This document shows positions 53,214-63,591 of a stretch of 64,000 nucleotides of DNA, in pieces. The notes below the pieces were generated by a model, which had not been told where the DNA came from, did not search any database, and saw only the letters and a program-made list of their open reading frames with translations. The translations under genes were made by a program, and so were the position numbers. Origin of the DNA: Streptomyces sp. CG1 (lineage in GTDB: Bacteria > Actinomycetota > Actinomycetes > Streptomycetales > Streptomycetaceae); contig NZ_CP163518.1 in NCBI RefSeq assembly GCF_041080625.1, positions 4,340,001 to 4,404,000 of the forward strand, read 5' to 3'. The first letter of the stretch is position 1, and each line of letters begins with the position of its first letter.

Positions 53214-54662
53214 GTGAGCGCCATCCGCCCGGCCGCCGTCGTCGTTCTCGCAGCGGGTGAGGGCACCCGTATGAAGTCGGCCACACCGAAGGTCCTGCAC
53301 GAGATCTGTGGCCGTTCCCTGGTCGGTCATGTGCTGGCCGCCGCCCGTGAGTTGGACCCGCGGAACCTGGTCGTGGTCGTGGGCCACGCGCGTGAGCAGG
53401 TCGGTGCCCACCTCGCCGAGATCGACCCGGCCACCAGGACCGCCGTACAGGCGGAGCAGAACGGGACCGGGCATGCCGTGCGGATGGGTCTGGAGGAGCT
53501 GGGCGGGGCCGTGGAGGGGACCGTCGTGGTCGTGTGCGGGGACACGCCCCTGCTCACCGCCGACACCCTGAAGCAGCTGGCCGAGACCCACGCCGCCGAC
53601 GGCAACGCCGTGACGGTGCTGACGGCCGAGGTGCCGGATGCGACCGGTTACGGCCGGATCGTGCGGGACGAGGCGACGGGTGCCGTCACCGCGATCGTGG
53701 AACACAAGGACGCGACCGACACCCAGCGGGCGATCCGGGAGATCAACAGCGGGGTGTTCGCGTTCGACGGGCAGTTGCTGGCCGACGCGCTGAAGAAGGT
53801 GCGGACGGACAACAGCCAGGGTGAGGAGTACCTCACGGACGTGCTCGGGATTCTGCGGGAGGCCGGGCATCGGGTCGGTGCGTCCGTCGCCGCCGATCAC
53901 CGGGAGATCGCCGGGATCAACAACCGGGTGCAGCTCGCCGAGGCCCGCCGGATTCTCAACGACCGGTTGCTGACCGCCGCGATGCTGGGCGGGGTCACGG
54001 TCGTGGACCCTGCCTCGACCTGGGTGGATGTGACCGTGACGTTCGAGCGGGATGCGGTTGTTCTGCCGAACACGTTGCTGACCGGGTCGACGCACGTCGG
54101 TGAGGGTGCCGAGGTGGGTCCGAACAGCCGGTTGAAGGACACGCAGGTGGGTGCGGGGGCGCGGGTGGACAACACCGTGTCGGACTCTGCTCACGTCGGT
54201 CCGAACGCGAGTGTGGGGCCGTACGCGTATCTGCGGCCCGGTACGCGGCTGGGTGCGAAGGGCAAGATCGGGACGTATGTCGAGACGAAGAACGCCTCGA
54301 TCGGTGAGGGCACGAAGGTGCCGCATCTGTCGTACGTGGGGGATGCGACGATCGGTGAGTACACCAACATCGGTGCCGCCAGTGTCTTCGTGAACTATGA
54401 CGGTCAGGACAAGCACCACACGACGGTCGGGTCGCATTGCCGTACTGGTTCGGACAACATGTTTGTGGCTCCTGTCACGGTCGGGGACGGTGCGTACACC
54501 GCCGCCGGGTCGGTGATCACGAAGGATGTGCCGCCCGGTTCGCTGGCCGTGGCCCGTGGTCAGCAGCGGAATATCGAGGGTTGGGTGGCTCGGAAGCGTC
54601 CGGGTAGTGCGGCTGCGAAGGCGGCCGAGGTGGCGTCCCGGCAGGGCGAGAGCGAGGAGTGA
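53214..54662 (+). CDS. glmU: Bifunctional GlmU: GlcN-1-P acetyltransferase / UDP-GlcNAc pyrophosphorylase
   Basis: This 482-residue enzyme makes UDP-N-acetylglucosamine for peptidoglycan in two steps. The N-terminal uridyltransferase has VLAAGEGTRMKSATPK (LxxGxGTxM signature), AEQNGTGHA, and CGDTPLL. The C-terminal left-handed beta-helix (PNSRLKDTQVGAGARVD, LGAKGKIGTYVETKNASIGEGTKV) carries the acetyltransferase site (VNYDGQDKHHT). The C-terminus is extended and basic. GTG 53214 follows GAAGGG. It lies 155 bp upstream of prs. Confidence 0.96.
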   Translation: MSAIRPAAVVVLAAGEGTRMKSATPKVLHEICGRSLVGHVLAAARELDPRNLVVVVGHAREQVGAHLAEIDPATRTAVQAEQNGTGHAVRMGLEELGGAVEGTVVVVCGDTPLLTADTLKQLAETHAADGNAVTVLTAEVPDATGYGRIVRDEATGAVTAIVEHKDATDTQRAIREINSGVFAFDGQLLADALKKVRTDNSQGEEYLTDVLGILREAGHRVGASVAADHREIAGINNRVQLAEARRILNDRLLTAAMLGGVTVVDPASTWVDVTVTFERDAVVLPNTLLTGSTHVGEGAEVGPNSRLKDTQVGAGARVDNTVSDSAHVGPNASVGPYAYLRPGTRLGAKGKIGTYVETKNASIGEGTKVPHLSYVGDATIGEYTNIGAASVFVNYDGQDKHHTTVGSHCRTGSDNMFVAPVTVGDGAYTAAGSVITKDVPPGSLAVARGQQRNIEGWVARKRPGSAAAKAAEVASRQGESEE

Positions 54663-54816
54663 CCGGAAACGGGTGCGTCAAAGTCGGCGTACCGTGATAA
54701 GTGCACATCCGCGCGTGTGCACCCCGCACCCTTACCAGCTGATATGGCCTCTCATGCCCAGCCGAGAGGTCGCCGAGCAGCCGGCTGGCTGAGACAACCT
54801 CTGAGGAGACTGTGCT

Positions 54817-55797
54817 GTGACCGGGATCAAGACGACCGGCGAGAAGAAGTTGATGTTCTTCTCCGGCCGCGCCCACCCCGAGCTTGCCGAGGAGGTCGCC
54901 CAGCAGCTGGGTGTCGGGGTCGTCCCGACGAAGGCCTTCGACTTCGCGAACGGTGAGATCTACGTCCGTTACCAGGAGTCGGCTCGTGGTGCGGACTGTT
55001 TTGTGATCCAGAGCCACACGGCTCCGATCAATCAGTGGATCATGGAGCAGCTGATCATGATCGACGCGCTGAAGCGTGCGTCGGCTCGCTCCATCACGGT
55101 GATTGTGCCGTTCTACGGTTACGCGCGGCAGGACAAGAAGCACCGGGGTCGTGAACCGATTTCGGCGCGTCTGATCGCCGACCTGATGAAGACCGCGGGT
55201 GCGGACCGCATCCTGACCGTGGATCTGCACACGGACCAGATCCAGGGCTTCTTCGACGGCCCGGTGGACCACCTGTTCGCGCTGCCGCTGCTCGCGGATT
55301 ACGTGGGGACGAAGGTGGACCGGGACAAGCTGACGATCGTGTCGCCGGACGCGGGCCGGGTGCGGGTGGCGGACCGGTGGTGCGACCGGCTCGGTGCGCC
55401 GCTGGCGATCGTGCACAAGCGGCGTGACAAGGACGTGGCGAACCAGGTGACCGTCCACGAGGTCGTGGGTGAGGTCAAGGGCCGGGTGTGTGTGCTGGTC
55501 GATGACATGATCGACACCGGTGGCACGATCTGTGCGGCTGCGGACGCGCTGTTCGCGCATGGTGCGGAGGATGTGATCGTGACGGCGACGCACGGTGTGC
55601 TGTCGGGTCCGGCGGCGGACCGGCTGAAGAACTCGCGGGTGAGTGAGTTCGTGTTCACGAACACGCTGCCGACGCCGGCGGAGCTGGGCCGGGATCTGGA
55701 CAAGATCACGGTGCTGTCGATCGCTCCGACGATCGCGAGTGCGGTGCGTGAGGTGTTCGAGGACGGTTCGGTGACGAGCCTGTTCGACGAGCAGTGA
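54817..55797 (+). CDS. prs: Ribose-phosphate pyrophosphokinase
   Basis: This 326-residue PRPP synthetase (ribose-5-P + ATP to PRPP + AMP) supplies nucleotide, His and Trp synthesis. KLMFFSGRAHPELAEEVAQQL, FANGEIYVRYQESARG, YGYARQDKKHRGREPIS (ATP/ribose loop) and the PRPP signature VLVDDMIDTGGTI are intact. GTG 54817 follows GAGGAG (54803-54808). It is second in the glmU-prs-rplY-pth series. The 154-bp leader contains small stems (cctctc...gagagg, near 54746-54767) of unknown meaning. Confidence 0.96.
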   Translation: MTGIKTTGEKKLMFFSGRAHPELAEEVAQQLGVGVVPTKAFDFANGEIYVRYQESARGADCFVIQSHTAPINQWIMEQLIMIDALKRASARSITVIVPFYGYARQDKKHRGREPISARLIADLMKTAGADRILTVDLHTDQIQGFFDGPVDHLFALPLLADYVGTKVDRDKLTIVSPDAGRVRVADRWCDRLGAPLAIVHKRRDKDVANQVTVHEVVGEVKGRVCVLVDDMIDTGGTICAAADALFAHGAEDVIVTATHGVLSGPAADRLKNSRVSEFVFTNTLPTPAELGRDLDKITVLSIAPTIASAVREVFEDGSVTSLFDEQ

Positions 55798-55839
55798 GGT
55801 TTTTCCCGGGCCGGTCGTGAGGCCTGGGTGGAGATCCTT

Positions 55840-55869
55840 TTGGGTGCGGCCTCCTGGTCCGAGTAGACT
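55840..55869 (+). promoter_or_regulatory. Candidate promoter for rplY
   Basis: TTGGGT (55840-55845) and TAGACT (55864-55869) are spaced by 18 bp. Transcription would start near 55876 and leave a ~120-nt leader before rplY. Confidence 0.5.
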
Positions 55870-55996
55870 GTTGCAGTTGCTCGGCGAGGGAGGCCGTACT
55901 CGTGTGTACGGCGGTCCGTTATCGACGCGCTCTTCGTAGCAGGCCGTTCGTGGCCGGGTGACCACGTCCGTTCCGATCCTACGAGGAGTGATCATC

Positions 55997-56593
55997 ATGT
56001 CCGAGGTGAAGCTCGCCGCCGAGACCCGTACCGAGTTCGGTAAGGGTGCCGCCCGTCGCATCCGCCGTGACAGCAAGGTTCCGGTTGTTCTGTACGGCCA
56101 CAACACCGAGCCGGTGCACCTGACGCTGGACGGCCACGCCCTGCTGCTGGCGCTGCGTACGCCGAACGTCCTGATCTCGCTGGACATCGACGGCAAGACC
56201 AACGAGCTGGCGATCCCGAAGGCCGTCCAGCGTGACGCGATCAAGGGCTTCCTGGAGCACGTTGACCTGCTGCTGGTCAAGCGTGGCGAGAAGGTCACGG
56301 TCGAGATTCCGGTGCACGCCGAGGGTGAGCTGGCCCCGGGTGGCAACCTGCTGGAGCACGTCCTGAACACGCTGCCGGTCGAGGCTGAGGCCACGCACAT
56401 CCCGGAGGCGGTCACGGTTTCCGTGGAGGGTCTGGAGGCCGGTGCCTCCGTCCTGGCCAAGGACATCGCGCTGCCGAGCGGCGTGACCCTGGCCGTGGAG
56501 GAGGACGCTGTCGTTCTGCAGGTGCTGCAGGCACAGGCCGAGGAAGCCGTCGAGGGTGAAGAGGCCGCCGAGGGCGAGGCGGCGGAGGCCTGA
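55997..56593 (+). CDS. rplY: Ribosomal protein L25 (CTC family)
   Basis: This 198-residue 5S-rRNA-binding protein of the 50S subunit is the two-domain (CTC/TL5) form. Its beginning, MSEVKLAAETRTEFGKGAARRIRRDSKVPVVLYG, is the RNA-binding part. A C-terminal beta domain runs to residue ~180, and a highly acidic Glu/Ala tail ends it. ATG 55997 follows GAGGAG; the in-frame GTG 39 nt upstream has no site. Next in line is pth, 81 bp downstream. Confidence 0.95.
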   Translation: MSEVKLAAETRTEFGKGAARRIRRDSKVPVVLYGHNTEPVHLTLDGHALLLALRTPNVLISLDIDGKTNELAIPKAVQRDAIKGFLEHVDLLLVKRGEKVTVEIPVHAEGELAPGGNLLEHVLNTLPVEAEATHIPEAVTVSVEGLEAGASVLAKDIALPSGVTLAVEEDAVVLQVLQAQAEEAVEGEEAAEGEAAEA

Positions 56594-56674
56594 TCCTCCC
56601 CGTCGTCATCGACTGTTCAGCCGCCGCTTCTCTCGCCGGGAGCGGCGGCTGGCGCGTATCAAGGAGACATGGAC

Positions 56675-57274
56675 GTGACCACCCCCGCCAGCAGTGATCC
56701 CTGGCTGATCGTCGGGCTCGGGAATCCCGGGCCGGAGTACGCCATGAACCGGCACAACGTCGGTTTCATGGTGGTGGACCTGCTCGCGGAGCGGATCGGG
56801 GGGAAGTTCAAGCGGGCGGGCAAGGCGCAGGCGCAGGTGCTGGAGGGGCGGATCGGTCCGGTGGGGCCGGCGAACCGTCGGGTGATCCTGGCGAAGCCGA
56901 TGTCGTACATGAATCTGTCCGGTGGTCCGGTGAACGCGTTGAAGGACTTCTACAAGGTGCCGGTGGCGAACATCGTGGCCGTGCACGACGAGTTGGACAT
57001 CGACTACGGGGTGCTGCGGCTGAAGCTGGGCGGCGGTGACAACGGGCACAACGGTCTGAAGTCGATGACGAAGGCGATGGGTTCGGACTATCACCGGGTG
57101 CGGTTCGGGATCGGCCGGCCGCCGGGTCGTATGCAGGTCGCGGATTTCGTGCTGAAGGATTTCTCGTCGGCGGAGCGCAAGGAGCTGGACTACTTCGTGG
57201 ACCGTGCGGCGGATGCGGCGGAGTCTTTGGTGATCGAGGGCTTGGAGCGGGCGCAGAGCACGTACAACTCGTGA
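56675..57274 (+). CDS. pth: Peptidyl-tRNA hydrolase
   Basis: This ~199-residue enzyme releases tRNA from peptidyl-tRNA dropped off the ribosome. [22 protein letters not shown] holds the catalytic Asn/His pair. [12 protein letters not shown] and [28 protein letters not shown] carry the conserved Asn, Asp and GGHNG-like loop (here GGDNGHNG). GTG 56675 is preferred because AAGGAG is 8 nt away; the ATG at 56669 is only 2 nt from it. It follows rplY, the usual bacterial order. Confidence 0.95.
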   Translation: MTTPASSDPWLIVGLGNPGPEYAMNRHNVGFMVVDLLAERIGGKFKRAGKAQAQVLEGRIGPVGPANRRVILAKPMSYMNLSGGPVNALKDFYKVPVANIVAVHDELDIDYGVLRLKLGGGDNGHNGLKSMTKAMGSDYHRVRFGIGRPPGRMQVADFVLKDFSSAERKELDYFVDRAADAAESLVIEGLERAQSTYNS

Positions 57275-57301
57275 CTTGTACGGCTTTGGTTCCCGGGTGA
57301 G

Positions 57302-57331
57302 TTGACCGGTCGTGGCGGTATGGCCAATGAT
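57302..57331 (+). promoter_or_regulatory. Candidate promoter of a leaderless gene
   Basis: TTGACC (57302-57307) and AATGAT (57326-57331) are 18 bp apart. The predicted start falls on the A of the ATG at 57339. No ribosome site precedes that ATG. Confidence 0.5.
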
Positions 57332-57338
57332 CCCGGCC

Positions 57339-57836
57339 ATGCCTGCCACAGCTTCCGCCTCTGCTCGTCGGGCCTCCGTGACCGCTCTGCGGTTCGGGCG
57401 GGTCGCGGCGATGGGCACGGTCGCCGCGTTGATCCTGTTCGCCGGGGTGCGGGGTTCCTGGGGGAACGCGCAGCACGTGATGCTGGCGAAGGGGCGTGAG
57501 GCCGGGACGGTGCGGGTGACGCAGTGTGCCGGGGATGCTTGTACGGGGCCGTTCACACCGACGTCGGAGGGATCCCGGGCACGCGCGCGCGTGGAGCTCA
57601 CGAAGTCCGTCGCGGTGCGCACGGGGCAGACGTACGACGTCGTTCTGAAGCCGGGTACGTCGGACGCGGTGCGTTCGGGGCCGGCGGGGATTCTGTATGC
57701 CTGGGTGCCGTTGGGCGGGGCGTTGCTGCTGGCCTCGGTGGTGGTGGCGGGCGGGCTGCGGTTGACGCGGGCGGCGTGGGTGCTGGGGCTTTCGGGGGCG
57801 GTGTTGCTGACGTCGGCGTTTCTGGCCGTGCAGTAG
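57339..57836 (+). CDS. Small membrane protein, unknown function
   Basis: This 165-residue protein has a basic N-terminus, a TM helix (~22-42), an external loop of ~80 residues with a Cys pair (CAGDAC) and beta-like segments (ARARVELTKSVAVRTGQTYDVVLKPG), then two more helices (AWVPLGGALLLASVVVAGGL and AAWVLGLSGAVLLTSAFLAV). The loop is likely exposed outside. It lies between pth and ppc with its own promoter and a strong terminator. I do not recognise the family. Confidence 0.75.
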   Translation: MPATASASARRASVTALRFGRVAAMGTVAALILFAGVRGSWGNAQHVMLAKGREAGTVRVTQCAGDACTGPFTPTSEGSRARARVELTKSVAVRTGQTYDVVLKPGTSDAVRSGPAGILYAWVPLGGALLLASVVVAGGLRLTRAAWVLGLSGAVLLTSAFLAVQ

Positions 57837-57862
57837 GGCGATGTGCGGTGAAGCGGTGACGA

Positions 57863-57905
57863 GGGTGCCCCCGGGGTCGTGACGACCCCGGGGGCACCCT
57901 TTTTG
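57863..57905. terminator. Long hairpin terminator with T-run
   Basis: gggtgcccccggggtcgt (57863-57880) pairs perfectly with its complement (ending 57899), followed by TTTTT. The opposite strand shows the same structure for ppc. It is followed by three direct ttgtgtcgtg units (57901-57938). Confidence 0.92.
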
Positions 57906-57942
57906 TGTCGTGTTCTTGTGTCGTGTTTTTGTGTCGTGGCGG

Positions 57943-60687
<2,745 letters not shown>

Positions 60688-60859
60688 AGGTGCGGCTCCT
60701 TGCAGTGTTGAAGCTCAGTCTGGGAGGGAACCCGGCCGGCCGGCAGGCGGCGGGCGCCGCATACGGGCCGGAGCGTCCGGGAAGGAAACTTCAGCGGACC
60801 GCGCTGTCCGACCGAGACCAAGGATAGGTGGCCATGTGGACGCGCAGGGTCTGGGGCTC

Positions 60860-60916
60860 TTGCCGCCGCATGCCACGCTGCCATACTTACGTCGCCGTAG
60901 GTTACGGAACCGTAGG
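60860..60916 (+). promoter_or_regulatory. Desaturase promoter with tandem operator-like repeats
   Basis: TTGCCG (60860-60865) and CATACT (60882-60887), spaced 16 bp, form a promoter. Directly on the start region sit two exact-register 15-bp repeats, TTACGTCGCCGTAGG (60887-60901) and TTACGGAACCGTAGG (60902-60916), with internal palindromes such as TACGGAACCGTA. The remaining 60688-60991 gap also contains the ppc promoter, which I cannot place. Confidence 0.65.
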
Positions 60917-60991
60917 GAAGTACCGCTCGAGTCCCGTACGGTCCCGGCGACCCGGTATCTGCCCCGACCCTCGACCCCACAGGGGACGCGC

Positions 60992-61999
60992 ATGACCTCC
61001 AGTTCCGATGTGATCGAAGAAGCGCCCAAGGCCAACGACACGCCTCACCCCTCCGCCACGCTGGGTGGCGAGCAGAAGCGTTCGATCGAGCAGATCACGC
61101 TGCTCCTGTTCATCACCGTGCCGTTCCTGGCACTCGTGGCGGCTGTGCCGCTGGCCTGGGGCTGGGGGGTGAGCTGGCTCGATCTGAGCCTGCTGGTCTT
61201 CTTCTACTACCTGGGATGCCACGGCATCACGATCGGTTTCCACCGGTATTTCACCCATGGTTCGTTCAAGGCCAGGCGGCCGCTGCGGATCGCGCTGGCG
61301 ATCATGGGCTCGCTGGCCGTCGAGGGCCCTCTGGTGCGCTGGGTGGCCGATCACCGCAAGCACCACAAGTTCTCCGACGCGGAGGGCGACCCGCACTCTC
61401 CGTGGCGGTTCGGGGAGACGGTCCCGGCGCTGATGAAGGGCCTGTGGTGGGCTCACATCGGCTGGATGTTCGACGAGGAGCAGACTCCGCAGGACAAGTA
61501 CGCGCCGGATCTGATCAAGGACCCGGCGATCCGGACGATCTCCCGGCAGTTCGTCTACTGGACCGCCCTTTCCCTGCTCCTGCCGCCGCTGATCGGGGGT
61601 CTGGTGACGATGTCCTGGTGGGGCGCGTTCACCGCGTTCTTCTGGGGTTCACTCGTACGGGTGGCGCTGCTGCATCATGTGACGTGGTCGATCAACTCGA
61701 TCTGCCATGCGGTGGGCAAGCGGCCGTTCAAGTCGCGGGACCGTTCGGGCAACGTGTGGTGGCTGGCGGTGCTGTCGTGCGGGGAGTCGTGGCACAACCT
61801 GCACCATGCCGATCCGACCTCGGCGCGGCACGGGGTGATGCGCGGCCAGATCGACTCCTCGGCCCGCTTCATCCGGATCTTCGAGCTGCTCGGCTGGGCG
61901 TACGACGTGCGCTGGCCGTCACGCTCACGTATCGATTCGCGCCGTAACACCCCAGATGACGGCTCCCAGCGCCGGAAGGTGGGCACCGAGGCGGCATGA
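60992..61999 (+). CDS. Membrane-bound acyl desaturase (delta-9 type)
   Basis: This 335-residue di-iron desaturase introduces a double bond into saturated acyl chains. The three His boxes are HRYFTH, HRKHH and HNLHH; two pairs of TM helices surround them (LLLFITVPFLALVAAVPLAWGWG, LDLSLLVFFYYLGCHGITIG, then FVYWTALSLLLPPLIGGLV and a following segment). ATG 60992 follows AGGGGACGCGC. The stop overlaps the TetR gene start (ATGA), so the regulator and desaturase are co-expressed. The promoter carries tandem repeats that the TetR may bind. Confidence 0.93.
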   Translation: MTSSSDVIEEAPKANDTPHPSATLGGEQKRSIEQITLLLFITVPFLALVAAVPLAWGWGVSWLDLSLLVFFYYLGCHGITIGFHRYFTHGSFKARRPLRIALAIMGSLAVEGPLVRWVADHRKHHKFSDAEGDPHSPWRFGETVPALMKGLWWAHIGWMFDEEQTPQDKYAPDLIKDPAIRTISRQFVYWTALSLLLPPLIGGLVTMSWWGAFTAFFWGSLVRVALLHHVTWSINSICHAVGKRPFKSRDRSGNVWWLAVLSCGESWHNLHHADPTSARHGVMRGQIDSSARFIRIFELLGWAYDVRWPSRSRIDSRRNTPDDGSQRRKVGTEAA

Positions 62000-62673
62000 T
62001 TGACGCCGTGGCGACCGACTCCAGCATCACCTCCAGCAACGACAAACCGCGGCGGACCCGCCGAACGCGTATGACCGGCGCCGAGCGCCGCCAGCAGCTG
62101 CTGGAGATCGGTCGCACCCTCTTCGCGGCGAAGGGTTTCGAGGGCACCTCGGTGGAGGAGATCGCGGCCAAGGCCGGGGTGTCCAAGCCGGTGGTGTACG
62201 AGCACTTCGGCGGCAAGGAGGGCCTGTACGCGGTGGTGGTGGACCGCGAGATGCGGCGGCTGCTGGACATGGTGACCAGCAGCCTGACGGCCGGCCACCC
62301 GCGTGAGCTGTGCGAGCAGGCCGCCTTCGCGCTGCTCGACTACATCGAGGAGTACACGGACGGCTTCCGCATCCTGGTCCGCGACTCCCCCATCCCGCAG
62401 TCCACGGGCTCCTTCGCCTCGCTGATCTCGGACATCGCCACGCAGGTGGAGGACATCCTGGGCCGCGAGTTCAAGTCCCGCGGCTTCGACCCCAAGCTCG
62501 CGCCGCTGTATGCGCAGGCTCTGGTCGGCATGGTCGCCCTGACCGGCCAGTGGTGGCTGGACGTGCGCCGCCCGAAGAAGGCGGAGGTCGCGGCGCATCT
62601 GGTGAACCTGGCCTGGCACGGCCTGGACGGCCTGGAGCAGAAGCCGCGGCTGATAGGGCATCGGAAGAGTTGA
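61996..62673 (+). CDS. TetR-family regulator
   Basis: This 225-residue regulator has an N-terminal HTH (RRQQLLEIGRTLFAAKGFEGTSVEEIAAKAGVSKPVVYEHFGGKEGLYAVVVDRE) and a C-terminal ligand-binding domain. It is translationally coupled to the desaturase gene. By analogy to DesT/FasR-like proteins it probably senses fatty acyl status and controls the upstream promoter. That role is inference from position. Confidence 0.93.
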   Translation: MIDAVATDSSITSSNDKPRRTRRTRMTGAERRQQLLEIGRTLFAAKGFEGTSVEEIAAKAGVSKPVVYEHFGGKEGLYAVVVDREMRRLLDMVTSSLTAGHPRELCEQAAFALLDYIEEYTDGFRILVRDSPIPQSTGSFASLISDIATQVEDILGREFKSRGFDPKLAPLYAQALVGMVALTGQWWLDVRRPKKAEVAAHLVNLAWHGLDGLEQKPRLIGHRKS

Positions 62674-62698
62674 GGTTCACCGGAGAAGGTGACATTAG
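62670..62698 (+). promoter_or_regulatory. Candidate promoter for the toxin-antitoxin pair
   Basis: TTGAGG (62670-62675) and CATTAG (62693-62698) are spaced 17 bp; the -35 overlaps the tetR stop codon. The expected leader to the ATG at 62735 is about 30 nt. Confidence 0.4.
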
Positions 62699-62734
62699 TG
62701 GTCAGATGGATTGACCTTGCGGAACCATGGCTGC

Positions 62735-62989
62735 ATGACGAAGATCGCGATCAGCGCAGCCCGTTCCCAGCTCGGCGACCTGGTCCGCCGTGCGGCTCAC
62801 GACCACGAGACCATCGCCCTCACCGACCACGGGCACGTGGCCGCGCTCCTCGTCTCGCCGCAGGTGGTAGAGGATCTCGAAGACGCCCTGGCCATCGCCG
62901 ACTACCAGCGACGTAAGGCCGAGGGATCTCTGGGGGAAGGCATCCCCATGGCAGAGGTGCGAAGGCGGCTGGGGCTCGAGAAGCCGTGA
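62735..62989 (+). CDS. Phd/YefM-family antitoxin
   Basis: This 84-residue type II antitoxin has the N-terminal DNA-binding part KIAISAARSQLGDLVRRAAHDHETIALTDHGHVAALLVS, typical of Phd/YefM, and a C-terminal toxin-neutralising tail (DYQRRKAEGSLGEGIPMAEVRRRLG). ATG 62735. Its stop overlaps the toxin GTG (GTGA), the standard coupled arrangement. The N-terminal part usually autorepresses the operon. Confidence 0.9.
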   Translation: MTKIAISAARSQLGDLVRRAAHDHETIALTDHGHVAALLVSPQVVEDLEDALAIADYQRRKAEGSLGEGIPMAEVRRRLGLEKP

Positions 62990-63234
62990 CCTACGAGATC
63001 ATCTTCGAGCCGCACGCCCTCGACGTAGCGGCACGGTTCCTGAACGAAGACCCGGCCGGACTCGCAAAGGTCCTGGACGCCATCGACGAACTGGCCCTCG
63101 ATCCGCGACCGGCCGGATCAAGGGCGTACGGCCCGGGCATCCGTCGCCTTCACGTCGATGCATACCGGGTCCTGTACATCATCGACACCGAGGTCATCCG
63201 CATCCTCGTCACGTACCTCGGCCGGACGGACTGA
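62986..63234 (+). CDS. RelE/ParE-family toxin
   Basis: This 82-residue toxin has the RelE/ParE fold pattern: YEIIFEPHALDVAARFLNEDPAGLAKVLDAIDELALDPRP, then GPGIRRLHVDAYRVLYIIDTEVIRILVTYLGRTD. The conserved R in GIRRLHVD..RVLY corresponds to catalytic/interface residues of RelE-type mRNA interferases. GTG 62986 overlaps the antitoxin stop. Its 3' end overlaps the end of the VOC gene on the other strand by 26 bp. Confidence 0.9.
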   Translation: MTYEIIFEPHALDVAARFLNEDPAGLAKVLDAIDELALDPRPAGSRAYGPGIRRLHVDAYRVLYIIDTEVIRILVTYLGRTD

Positions 63235-63589
63235 TCCGCTCCAGGAACTCCAGCCGGTTGCCGACCGGGTCCTCCGAGTAGAAGCGCAGATGGCCGGGGA
63301 GGTCGTCGTCCCAGGTCACCGGGGCGCCCAGCTGCTCCAGCCGGGCCGCGTACGCCTCGATCTCCGTCACCCGCAGCCCCGGATGGGCCTTCTCGGCCGG
63401 TCTGAAGTCGTCCTCGATGCCCAGGTGGAGCTGGACGGCGCCGGCCTGGAACCAGCAGCCGCCGCGCGCCGCGAGGACCGGTGGCTTGGGGATCTCGGTC
63501 ATGCCGAGGACATCGGCGTAGTACGCCCGAAGGGCGGGCTCGGACCCCGGCGGTGCCGCCAGCTGCACATGATCGACCGCGGCCAGCAT
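63209..63589 (-). CDS. VOC-family (glyoxalase/dioxygenase-like) protein
   Basis: This 126-residue vicinal-oxygen-chelate protein consists of two beta-alpha-beta-beta-beta units: LAAVDHVQLAAPPGSEPALRAYYADVLGM (His/metal ligand), WFQAGAVQLHLGIEDDF, and the C-terminal RFYSEDPVGNRLEFLERI with the Glu metal ligand. ATG 63589 follows GGAGGGCTGAGG. It begins 2 bp after the tam stop, so the two are likely co-transcribed. Role: glyoxalase, resistance or lyase; not decidable. Confidence 0.9.
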   Translation of the reverse strand: MLAAVDHVQLAAPPGSEPALRAYYADVLGMTEIPKPPVLAARGGCWFQAGAVQLHLGIEDDFRPAEKAHPGLRVTEIEAYAARLEQLGAPVTWDDDLPGHLRFYSEDPVGNRLEFLERISPSGRGT

Positions 63590-63591
63590 CC

